Shown here one piece after another: positions 52,589 through 61,800 of a DNA stretch of 64,000 bases. The position numbers were made by a program, and so were the translations under genes. This stretch comes from Mucilaginibacter sp. SG564. GTDB lineage: Bacteria; Bacteroidota; Bacteroidia; Sphingobacteriales; Sphingobacteriaceae. The first letter of the stretch is position 1. Every line of letters starts with the position of its first letter. Location of the stretch: positions 930,001 to 994,000 of the forward strand of contig NZ_JABGNA010000001.1 of NCBI RefSeq assembly GCF_013149275.1. Direction: 5' to 3'. A model generated the notes under the pieces. That model saw only the letters and a program-made list of their open reading frames with translations, did not search any database and had not been told where the DNA came from.

Positions 52589-55246
52589 ATGTCCAATCCA
52601 GTAAATACAGACGCTATAAATACATTGAACAATACACAGGCTGATTATCCCAGAGATAAAGCGCTTCATCATTTAATTGCAGATCGTGCCGCTCAACTAC
52701 CCGATGAGGTTGCCGTTGTATTTGAAAACCGCACACTTACTTTTAAACAGGTAAACGAAGCGGCAAATAAACTGGCTAGGCACCTGCTCACATTCAACAT
52801 ACAAACAGGTGATATTATTGGTCTATCGGTTGATCGCTCTCCCGAAATGCTTATCGCATTGTTAGCCATCTTAAAAACCGGTGCGGCTTATGTACCTCTT
52901 GATCCTGAATATCCGAAAGACCGGGTAGAGTTCATGATGGAAGATTCGGCTGCCAAAATATTGCTCACTTCTCAAAAATTTAAGGGGCATTTTGTTTCAG
53001 TAGCACAGGAGGTTTTGATTGAAGATGCGATAGCTAAATTTGATAGCTATAGTAGCGAAGAACCAGAAACTATAGTTACAGGAGATGACCTTGCCTACGT
53101 GCTATTTACATCAGGCTCAACCGGTAAACCCAAAGGTGTACAGATCAAACATCATAATCTGGTCAATTTTCTGCTCAGCATGCAAAAAAAACCCGGATTA
53201 AAAACCGGCAATAATCTGCTTGCTGTAACCACTATTTCCTTTGACATTGCCGGGCTCGAAATGTTTTTGCCGCTGTTAACCGGTGCTAAACTGATCATTA
53301 CTGATGCGATTACTGCTAAAGATGGTCGCGCGCTGATCGATTTGGTTACTGATCATCAGATAACCGTAATGCAGGCTACCCCTTATACCTGGCGGGTAAT
53401 GCTGGAAGCGGGCTGGGAAACCAAATTCCCGCTCCGGATACTTTGTGGAGGTGAGGCCCTCCCTAAGGATCTGATCAATAAACTCCTTGCCCGTTGCTCC
53501 GAACTTTGGAATATGTATGGCCCGACTGAAACTACGGTATGGTCGACAGTAAAACAGATTACCAGCAACGAAGATATTTCGATCGGCAAACCCGTAGATA
53601 ACACGCAGATTTACATTCTTGACGAAAAGCTGAACAACTTTACAGACGGAACCATTGGCGAAATATATATTGGTGGCGATGGTGTTGCCAAGGGCTATTT
53701 AAATCGCCCTGAGCTTACAAACGAGCGTTTTGTGAATGATATATTTTCGGGCATTCCCGGAAGCAAAATGTACCGTACCGGTGATTTAGGTAAAATACGT
53801 GAAGATGGAGAGGTCGTTTGCCTTGGTCGTATTGATCACCAGGTAAAAGTACGTGGTTATCGTATTGAACTGGAAGAGATAGAACAAAATCTGTTAAAAC
53901 AAGACAATGTAAAACAAGCCGTTGTTATTGCCCGTGAAGATACTCCCGGAAACCCGCGGTTAGTAGGTTACGTGATCATCCATGATCAAAAAAGTGATAA
54001 CGATCTGCGCGCGCAATTTGATACCTGGCAACGGGGCCTATTGGAGGTATTACCGGAATATATGGTACCCGATGATTTTGTGATCATGGAAACCATCCCG
54101 ATTACGCCTAATGGTAAAATAGACCGTAAGGCCTTGCCAAAACCAAACTATAGCAACATACAACGTACCGGCGAGATTGTAGCGCCACGCACCAGCAATG
54201 AAAAACTGGTAGCCGATGTATGGAAAGAGTTAATGGGCTTGGAAACCATTAGTATTTTTGACAATTTCTTTGAACTGGGTGGTCGTTCCCTGGTAGCAGT
54301 TAAAATTATGGCTCGCCTGGAACAGGAAACTGGTAAACGCTTGCCGTTGGCCACGCTTTTTGAACATGCTACAGTAGAAAAATTGGCTGCCCGCCTTGAA
54401 GTTGATGCGACCTCTATCACCTGGGAATCCTTAGTTCCGATAAAACCTAATGGCACAAAAATGCCGCTTTATATTGTACACGGCGCTGGTTTGAATGTAT
54501 TATTATTCAATGCCTTGGCTATGAATATGGATGCTGAGCAACCAGTTTATGGTCTTCAGGCCAAAGGATTGAATGGTATTGATGACCCATTGGATGTTAT
54601 GGAAGAGATAGCTGCTAATTACATAGCCGAAATTGTAGCAAAGAATCCGGAAGGCCCCTACGCCCTTGCAGGGTACTCCTTAGGTGGCATTATTGCCTAT
54701 GAAATGGCCAATCAATTAATGGCCGCAGGTAAAGAGGTGAAAATGCTGGCCATGTTTGATACCTATGCAGATCTGTCAACTATTAATGATCCTTTACTAA
54801 AAAAGATATTTAATAAAGCTACTTTGGTTTTAAAACAGATCGGCTATAGTTTGGTATTGCTCGCAGAAGATCCTAAACGCACCATTGAATATAAGAGTCT
54901 GATCATTAAAAGGAAGATCATTAAACTTTTCTGGAAAATAGCTCCGGGCAAGGACGAGAAGAAAGAAGGCTTTTTTGCTTATGATAACGAGATAGACGAA
55001 GCAAGTGAAAAAGCATTGCGCAATTATATTCTGAAACCATTACCGATAGCCATTGAATTATTCAGAGCTAAGAAACGCACTTTTTACATGGCCGATTTTA
55101 AATTCCTGGGCTGGCGTCCATTTGCGCAAAAAGGCGTTCATGTGCATGATATCCCTGGTGAGCATAATACCATATTTGCTCCACCAAACGATAAGGAATT
55201 TGCCGTGGTGCTGCAAAATTGCCTTGATCAGGTATCCAAGAATTAA
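52589..55246 (+). CDS. NRPS-like enzyme: adenylation-PCP-thioesterase, predicted glycine-activating
   Basis: An 885-residue enzyme without a condensation domain. The A domain (about residues 25-520) has LFTSGSTGKPKG (T174), FDIAGLE (D219), MYGPTETTVW, YRTGDLG and NGKIDRKAL. Aligning by eye to GrsA, the ten specificity residues read D-I-L-Q-L-G-M-V-W-K, the known glycine pattern. The PCP (about 535-610) has the phosphopantetheine Ser567 in LGGRSLVAV. The type I thioesterase (about 625-885) has Ser697 in GYSLGG and His in PGEHNTIF. It follows the GT2 gene by 61 bases at the end of the exopolysaccharide run and is closed by a terminator. Transfer of glycine to a sugar or small acceptor is inference. 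Confidence 0.88.
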   Translation: MSNPVNTDAINTLNNTQADYPRDKALHHLIADRAAQLPDEVAVVFENRTLTFKQVNEAANKLARHLLTFNIQTGDIIGLSVDRSPEMLIALLAILKTGAAYVPLDPEYPKDRVEFMMEDSAAKILLTSQKFKGHFVSVAQEVLIEDAIAKFDSYSSEEPETIVTGDDLAYVLFTSGSTGKPKGVQIKHHNLVNFLLSMQKKPGLKTGNNLLAVTTISFDIAGLEMFLPLLTGAKLIITDAITAKDGRALIDLVTDHQITVMQATPYTWRVMLEAGWETKFPLRILCGGEALPKDLINKLLARCSELWNMYGPTETTVWSTVKQITSNEDISIGKPVDNTQIYILDEKLNNFTDGTIGEIYIGGDGVAKGYLNRPELTNERFVNDIFSGIPGSKMYRTGDLGKIREDGEVVCLGRIDHQVKVRGYRIELEEIEQNLLKQDNVKQAVVIAREDTPGNPRLVGYVIIHDQKSDNDLRAQFDTWQRGLLEVLPEYMVPDDFVIMETIPITPNGKIDRKALPKPNYSNIQRTGEIVAPRTSNEKLVADVWKELMGLETISIFDNFFELGGRSLVAVKIMARLEQETGKRLPLATLFEHATVEKLAARLEVDATSITWESLVPIKPNGTKMPLYIVHGAGLNVLLFNALAMNMDAEQPVYGLQAKGLNGIDDPLDVMEEIAANYIAEIVAKNPEGPYALAGYSLGGIIAYEMANQLMAAGKEVKMLAMFDTYADLSTINDPLLKKIFNKATLVLKQIGYSLVLLAEDPKRTIEYKSLIIKRKIIKLFWKIAPGKDEKKEGFFAYDNEIDEASEKALRNYILKPLPIAIELFRAKKRTFYMADFKFLGWRPFAQKGVHVHDIPGEHNTIFAPPNDKEFAVVLQNCLDQVSKN

Positions 55247-55275
55247 TATCCTCTATATAATTAACTAACTGATTG

Positions 55276-55300
55276 CCCGGTGATATAAATTATCACTGGG
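55276..55300. terminator. Bidirectional terminator hairpin
   Basis: A 10-bp stem with one G-U pair (CCCGGTGATA / TATCACTGGG, 5-base loop) followed by TAATTTTTTG lies 29 bases after the NRPS-like stop. The right arm overlaps the stop of the convergent acyltransferase gene. Confidence 0.65.
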
Positions 55301-56432
55301 TAATTTTTTGGAATCGCTTTTTGATCTTCAAAAAAGGTTTTTCATAACCATAATACGAAGCCGAAGCCAAGGCTATAGTCCCCCCTGTTGTCACTGTATA
55401 GATCAGGATGTTTTCGATAAATATCCCCAGGGAGATCAAATACTTTTTAACCAGGAATAACACCAGGAATAAAACAAATTTATGCAGTAAATATATCCCG
55501 TATGAAATTTGGCCGATATAATCCAGATATCTGTGATTTAATGAATAGATGCTTGTACCAGCCTCGCAAAGGTTTACAATAAGTAACGACGACATAAATG
55601 CTATCAAAACATCACCATGCGGAATATCATAGTTGATATACAACCCAAGATAAATAATATAAATCATCATTAATATGGCCTGAAACCATCTTTTAAAGAT
55701 CACATTAAATAGACGTTGAAATTTAAAATCAAATTCCGGGTGCTTGGTATTGTAATAAATAACGGCAATCACCGCCCCTATCATCATATTATCATAGCGG
55801 GCGTAATACAAAAATATATGTAGTATGTGGTAAGCTGAGCTCTCATTGGCAATCCTGCCAAATATTACCTGTATCGCGATGATAAAAACGATAAAAAGTA
55901 ATAATGCATAAAGAATATGGTTCAGCTTTTTGAGCCTGAAAAAATGAGGGTGAAAAATATAAAACTGCTCTTCGGTACCAATTGACCAGATTGGATCCAT
56001 AATAGCCGGTAACAGGTTGAGACAAAATGCCAGGTTGGGTAAAAACAATACCGAAAGCCATAACGCTTTATCTGCCCCACCCGGATAAATAAAAAAACCA
56101 AATAAAACCACCAGAAAGTATAAAGGCCATATTCTCAAAAGCCTTCGCATATAAAAAGCTTTAAAATTAACTGCTCCAAAATTTTTCTTTTCTTCCAGTA
56201 ATAAATAGGTTATTAAAAATCCGCTTAATGAAAAGAAAACCGTTACACCGATCTTGCCTAAATTAAGCACATCAAAATGCGGTATACGTGGTATGTTAAA
56301 ATTGCCTTTGTGTAATTCAATATGCGCTATAACCACCATCAGGGCGGCCAAGGCCCTGATCCCGTTTAAATTGGGGAAATGCAATTTGGGGCGATTTTTA
56401 CTCAATGAAACTTGCTTCGTTCCATCATCCAT
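55293..56432 (-). CDS. Acyltransferase 3 (OafA/YrhL-type) membrane protein
   Basis: A 379-residue inner-membrane protein with about ten segments and the family start FPNLNGIRALAALMVVIAH, where the His is the conserved residue of the active site; FFSLSGFLITYLLLEEKKNF and RRLLRIWPLYFL follow. Acyltransferase 3 enzymes O-acetylate surface polysaccharides on the periplasmic side. It has no C-terminal SGNH domain. It is inverted within the locus: the NRPS-like gene converges on it, and the glycosyltransferase genes at 56640 run away from it. It could modify this exopolysaccharide, but its separate strand suggests separate control. Confidence 0.87.
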   Translation of the reverse strand: MDDGTKQVSLSKNRPKLHFPNLNGIRALAALMVVIAHIELHKGNFNIPRIPHFDVLNLGKIGVTVFFSLSGFLITYLLLEEKKNFGAVNFKAFYMRRLLRIWPLYFLVVLFGFFIYPGGADKALWLSVLFLPNLAFCLNLLPAIMDPIWSIGTEEQFYIFHPHFFRLKKLNHILYALLLFIVFIIAIQVIFGRIANESSAYHILHIFLYYARYDNMMIGAVIAVIYYNTKHPEFDFKFQRLFNVIFKRWFQAILMMIYIIYLGLYINYDIPHGDVLIAFMSSLLIVNLCEAGTSIYSLNHRYLDYIGQISYGIYLLHKFVLFLVLFLVKKYLISLGIFIENILIYTVTTGGTIALASASYYGYEKPFLKIKKRFQKITQ

Positions 56433-56639
56433 AGCTATTTTATATTACGATTTTAACTTTTAGATAATCTTTTCTGATTAAGAAATAACACTATAAATAC
56501 TTATGTATCAATACAACCTTATGTTACAACACTCCAACTCACGCCTGGCACACTTCTGACTATGCGCTTCACCTCGCTATGGCTTAACTTTTGATAATAT
56601 TAATTCGTAAACGTATCACTTCTGTCTTAATCATTATAC

Positions 56640-57563
56640 ATGAAAAAAGTTTCTATTGTTACAGTAAATTTTAATCAGCCGGCAGTTACTGAAGATTTGT
56701 TGGAATCAATAGAAAAATTGAACAGCTACAAAAACATTCAAATTATTGTAGTTGATAATGCAAGTATAGCAAATCCCCTACCAGAGTGGTCTTTAAAATA
56801 TCCGCATGTAACTTTTATACGCTCCGAGGTCAACCTTGGTTTTGCAGGTGGAAATAACCTGGGGATTAAAGAAGCAACCGGCGATTATCTTTTCCTGGTC
56901 AATAATGATACTGAATTTACCCCTGGCCTGGTCGAAAAACTGGTTCAGGTTATGGATACCAAAGATGAAGTGGGGATGGTATCGCCTATGATCAAGTATT
57001 ACAGCGACAAGCAGTTGATACAATACGCAGGATATACACCCATGAATTATTATACCTGCCGTAACAGTTGCATTGGCTTTAAGCAAAAGGACACTGGCCA
57101 GTATGATCATATCACGGGCCCTACCGCCTATTGTCATGGTGCGTCTATGATGATCAGAAAAGAAGCTGTAGACAAAGCCGGGTTAATGAGCGAAAATTAT
57201 TTTTTATACTACGAAGAAGTGGATTGGTGCGAACATATCATGAACGCCGGGTATAAGGTCTGGATTTGTACTGATGCATTGATCTACCATAAAGAATCGG
57301 TGTCAGTAGGTAAAAAAAGTAAACTAAAAGAGTATTTCATGAACCGCAACCGCATGTTGTTTATACGGCGTAACGCGCCATTTGGTAAAATGCTGATCTT
57401 TTACGTTTATTTTTTACTTTTTGTAGTGCCCCGGAATTTAATAGCTTATCTTAAAGCGGGTAACAGCAATTTTATACCTGTACTTTTTAAAGCCATCTGG
57501 TGGAATTTCACCCATTCAAAAAATAGCAACAATTTAGGTTATCCTATTAGCACCATCAAATGA
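56640..57563 (+). CDS. Glycosyltransferase family 2 (WbbL-like)
   Basis: A 307-residue GT-A enzyme: VSIVTVNFNQPAVTEDLLES, VVDNAS, GFAGGNNLGIKEATGDYLFLVNNDTEF (NND being the metal-binding DxD-like turn), and ASMMIRKEAVDKAGLMSENYFLYYEEVDWC. This matches the rhamnosyltransferase WbbL group that adds single sugars to lipid-linked intermediates. It carries a weak C-terminal hydrophobic segment. The next GT2 gene starts 4 bases before its stop (ATGA overlap), so the two are coupled. It restarts the plus-strand run after the inverted acyltransferase gene. Confidence 0.88.
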   Translation: MKKVSIVTVNFNQPAVTEDLLESIEKLNSYKNIQIIVVDNASIANPLPEWSLKYPHVTFIRSEVNLGFAGGNNLGIKEATGDYLFLVNNDTEFTPGLVEKLVQVMDTKDEVGMVSPMIKYYSDKQLIQYAGYTPMNYYTCRNSCIGFKQKDTGQYDHITGPTAYCHGASMMIRKEAVDKAGLMSENYFLYYEEVDWCEHIMNAGYKVWICTDALIYHKESVSVGKKSKLKEYFMNRNRMLFIRRNAPFGKMLIFYVYFLLFVVPRNLIAYLKAGNSNFIPVLFKAIWWNFTHSKNSNNLGYPISTIK

Positions 57564-58732
57564 AAATTACATTAGCCATAAGCCTCCTTATTGTATTTTA
57601 CACCTTTGCGGGTTATGGGATACTTCTATATGCCATCATACGTATCAAAAGAATATTCAGGGGTACCAAAGTAATAACAGAAGATCTGGATAACCTACCC
57701 ACTTGCACACTGGTTGTAGCAGCCTATAACGAGGAAGGGTTTATAAAAGATAAAATAGCTAATACTCTTTTATTAAATTACCCTGCAGGGAAATTGAACC
57801 TGCTTTTTGTAACTGATGGATCATCAGACGATACACCAAACATCATAGCACAATATTCACAGATCCAATTATTGCATCAATCGCAACGGAACGGTAAAAT
57901 AGCAGCAGTACATCGTGCTATGGAATTTGTACATACCGATGCAGTTGTATTTACCGACGCCAATACATTTTTGAATAAAGATGCACTGATAAAAATCTGC
58001 AGGCATTATATCGATGCCACAGTTGGGGCGGTAGCCGGGGAAAAACGTGTACACTTTGATGAAAATGCCGATGCCAGCGCCGCGGGTGAAGGCTTTTATT
58101 GGAAGTATGAATCAGCATTAAAAAAATGGGATTCTGAACTGTATTCGGTTGTTGGCGCGGCTGGTGAATTGTTTAGTGTAAGGCGTCATCTTTATCAGCC
58201 CGTTCCGGCAGATACCGTACTGGACGACTTTATGATATCTATGCTGATAGCCAAAAAGGGATATCGGATTGTATACGAACCCGAAGCTTATGCCACAGAA
58301 ACTGCATCAGAAAACGTATCAGAAGAGTTAAAAAGAAAGGTAAGGATAGCAGCCGGAGGCATACAATCTATTTTACGGTTAAAAAGCTTATTCTATCCTT
58401 TTGTTTACCCAGTTCTCTCATTTCAATACATCAGTCACCGCGTTCTGCGATGGACTATTACCCCTTTTTTATTGATATTATCATTTGTACTCAATATTAT
58501 ATTGGCTCTTGAACCTGGGGCTACTGGATACCAATTACTTTTATTGGCTCAAATATTGTTTTATACGCTTGCGGTATTAGGGTTTATTATGGAGAAGAAA
58601 CAACTTCGCATAAAAATATTGTTTATACCATATTATTTTTGTGTGATGAATTATGCAGTTTTGGCTGGCATTATCAGATATTTTACAGGCAAACAAAGTG
58701 CTGTTTGGGAAAAAGTACAGCGCAAACAATAA
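57560..58732 (+). CDS. Membrane glycosyltransferase family 2
   Basis: A 390-residue GT2 enzyme with an N-terminal membrane segment (ISLLIVFYTFAGYGILLYAI) and three or four C-terminal ones from about residue 280. The catalytic part has VVAAYNEEGFIKDKIANTL, FVTDGSSDDT, VFTDANTFLNKDAL, and DDFMISMLIAKKGYRIVYEPEA with RKVRIAAGG in the RxxR position. It belongs to the same broad group as the gene at 51340. It overlaps the upstream GT2 by 4 bases. A 142 bp gap without genes separates it from the NRPS-PKS gene. Confidence 0.87.
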   Translation: MKITLAISLLIVFYTFAGYGILLYAIIRIKRIFRGTKVITEDLDNLPTCTLVVAAYNEEGFIKDKIANTLLLNYPAGKLNLLFVTDGSSDDTPNIIAQYSQIQLLHQSQRNGKIAAVHRAMEFVHTDAVVFTDANTFLNKDALIKICRHYIDATVGAVAGEKRVHFDENADASAAGEGFYWKYESALKKWDSELYSVVGAAGELFSVRRHLYQPVPADTVLDDFMISMLIAKKGYRIVYEPEAYATETASENVSEELKRKVRIAAGGIQSILRLKSLFYPFVYPVLSFQYISHRVLRWTITPFLLILSFVLNIILALEPGATGYQLLLLAQILFYTLAVLGFIMEKKQLRIKILFIPYYFCVMNYAVLAGIIRYFTGKQSAVWEKVQRKQ

Positions 58733-58874
58733 CCGGTGCTTAATAACAATTAAAATATTAAATATATAAAAGTATAAAATCGCTATCCTGACCTGGTTTA
58801 AAGTTCCTGCAACTAACTTTAAAACCCAATTAATAAATGGTCTGATCAGTTCAGATAGTTATCCTTGTCAACTT

Positions 58875-61800
58875 ATGAATAATAACAACGGCATCACATC
58901 GTCAAAGGATACAGATCATACGCTTCTGCTCCAAGGGTTATTTGAGCGTCAGCTAAATAAAACGCCTGATGCCGTCGCCGTTGTTTATAATGGCGAAAGT
59001 ATTACTTATGCCCGTTTAGATCAGCTCTCCAATAACCTGGCAGCCGCTATTATTTCAACGTCACCAAATTCAGTAATAATTGGCGTCAATACCTATCGGT
59101 GCATTGAAACCATCATCAGCGTTTTAGCCATACTTAAAGCAGGCAAGGCATATTTACCTCTTGACACGGGATATCCCAAAGACAGGCTTGAGCAGATCAT
59201 AGCCGACTCTGGTATCGATACCTGTATAACACCTAAAGCTCAGGAGTATTTTTTCGAAGAGCTGCCACTTAATATTCTGTTGAATGATCATGTTTATCCC
59301 GAAGTGAATCCGTTACCTTCAACGACAGACCGGGGTGCATACGTTCTTTACACCTCAGGATCAACCGGTAAACCCAAAGGCGTTCTGATGGGCCACTTGG
59401 CATTAGTAAACTTATTACTATGGCAAAAAGATCATTCTACATCCGCATCGGGTTCGCGCACCCTGCAATTTGCTCCGCTTACTTTTGATGTGTCTTTTCA
59501 GGAGATCTTCGCTACCCTTACTACCGGCGGCACGCTGGTGCTAATAAATGACGAATTGCGAATAGATCCTGTTCAACTTTTACAATATATTGAGTCACAA
59601 TCGATAAACCGGATATTTTTACCATTCGTGGTGCTTCAGTATTTAACCGAAGCTGCCGTTAGCAATGATCTTTTTCCTACCTGTCTAAAGGAGATTATGA
59701 CCGCAGGTGAGCAATTGAAAATAACTCCCCAGATCGGTAGTTTTTTTAAAGCACTGCCAGGCTGTACATTATATAATCAATATGGCCCAACTGAGACCCA
59801 TGTAGTAACACAACTAAAGTTGGATGGCGATCCATCGCTCTGGCCATTTTTACCGAATATTGGTATACCGATTGATAATACCGACATCATTATATTGGAT
59901 GAATTGTTTCATCAAGTACCTGAGGGAGAAACGGGGGAACTTTGCGTTGCTGGTATAAGCTTAGCTGAAGGCTATTTAAATAAACCCGAACTAACCATCG
60001 AAAGATTCGTTAGCTGGTCAGAAACAGAAAATAAAACCACGCGCATTTACCATACCGGCGACCTGGCCCGTTATTTACCGGATGGTAATATTGAATATTT
60101 AGGCCGTAAAGATACCCAGGTAAAGATCAGAGGTAACCGCGTGGAATTAGGCGAGATAGAGGTATTGTTAAATCAGTTAGAAAACATCAGGCAGGCCGTG
60201 GTTATTGCTGGCGAAGATGCCGCAGGGCAAAAACGACTGTTGGCATATCTTGTCGCATCCGATAAATCGCAAAATACAGATAAGGTACGTCAGCATTTAG
60301 AAAAGCATTTACCCGATTTTATGTTGCCTTCTGCTTATATATGGTTAAATGAGCTACCTAAAACCACCAGTGGCAAAGTAGATCGTAAGGCTTTACCACA
60401 GCCCAATTTGCAAAGACCAGAACTTTCTACCTCATACAAAGCACCATCTACAATAACAGAGAAAAATATCACCACTGTATGGATGAATTTATTGCAGTTG
60501 GACAAGATTGGTTTGGATGATAATTTTTTTCAATTGGGAGGTAACTCGTTACTGGCTTTAAAAACAGTAAGTGAGTTAAAACAGCAATACAATTATGTTA
60601 TACCCATCACTAAGCTTTACCAATATCCTACCATAGCGGGTTTAGAAGGTTTATTAAACGGCACAAACGAAACAAAACAGTTTTCAATCCGCAAAAAAAA
60701 CAAAGAGAATAATGCTAACCGCGATGTAGCTGTTATCGGCATGGCTGGCCGGTTCCCAGGAGCCAATAATATCGATGAGTTTTGGGAACTTTTAACCGAA
60801 GGACGTGAAACAACCAGTTTTTTTAGTGTTGATGAAATAGACAAACATATTCCAACTGCAATAAAAAACAATCCTGCTTATGTAAAAGCACGTGGTATTA
60901 TTGATGGAGCCGACAAATTTGATGCTGAATTTTTTGGCTTCAACCCGCGATCGGCCGAATTAATGGATCCCCAGCAACGTATATTCCTGGAAATAGCCTG
61001 GGAAGTATTGGAAAAAACCGGACACCTGCCTAAAAAATACATGGGAACTGTTGGTGTTTTTGCCGGGTGTGGGTACAATACTTATTACGATAACAATGTT
61101 TTAACCAATCCGGATATAGTAGAAAAGATAGGTCATTTCCAGGTGCGGCTCTTAAATGAAAAAGATTATATAGCTACCAGAACAGCCTATCAATTAAATC
61201 TGCAAGGCCCTGCAGTAGCCGTTTATGCCGCATGTTCGACATCTTTATTGGCAGTGGCTCAAGCCGTAAACAGTATACGCGACGGACAATGTTCCGTGGC
61301 CATTGCGGGCGCAGCATCCATCACTTCGCCTGTAAAAAGCGGGCATCTTTACGAAGAAGGGGCCATCATGAGCAATGATGGCCATTGCCGCCCGTTTGAC
61401 GAATTGGCAACAGGAACCGTTTTTAGCGATGGCGCAGGCGTTGTTTTACTAAAAAATCTGGAAGATGCGCTGCAAGATGGCGATACCATTTACAGTGTTA
61501 TCAAAGGTGTTGGCGTTAATAATGACGGTTCGGTTAAAAGTAGTTTTAGCGGGCCAAGTGCTCAAGGTCAGGCTGGTGCTATCGCTATGGCTATTGATGA
61601 TGCCGGAATCGAGGCTTCATCTATAAGCTATATAGAGGCGCATGGAACGGCCACCCCTCTTGGCGATCCTATTGAAATAGAAGGTTTAAATCTAGCTTTT
61701 GGCGAACAGGACAAAAAGCAGTATTGCGCTATTGGCTCGGTAAAGAGTAATATGGGCCACCTAACAGCGGCTTCAGGGGTTGCCGGATTAATCAAAACGG

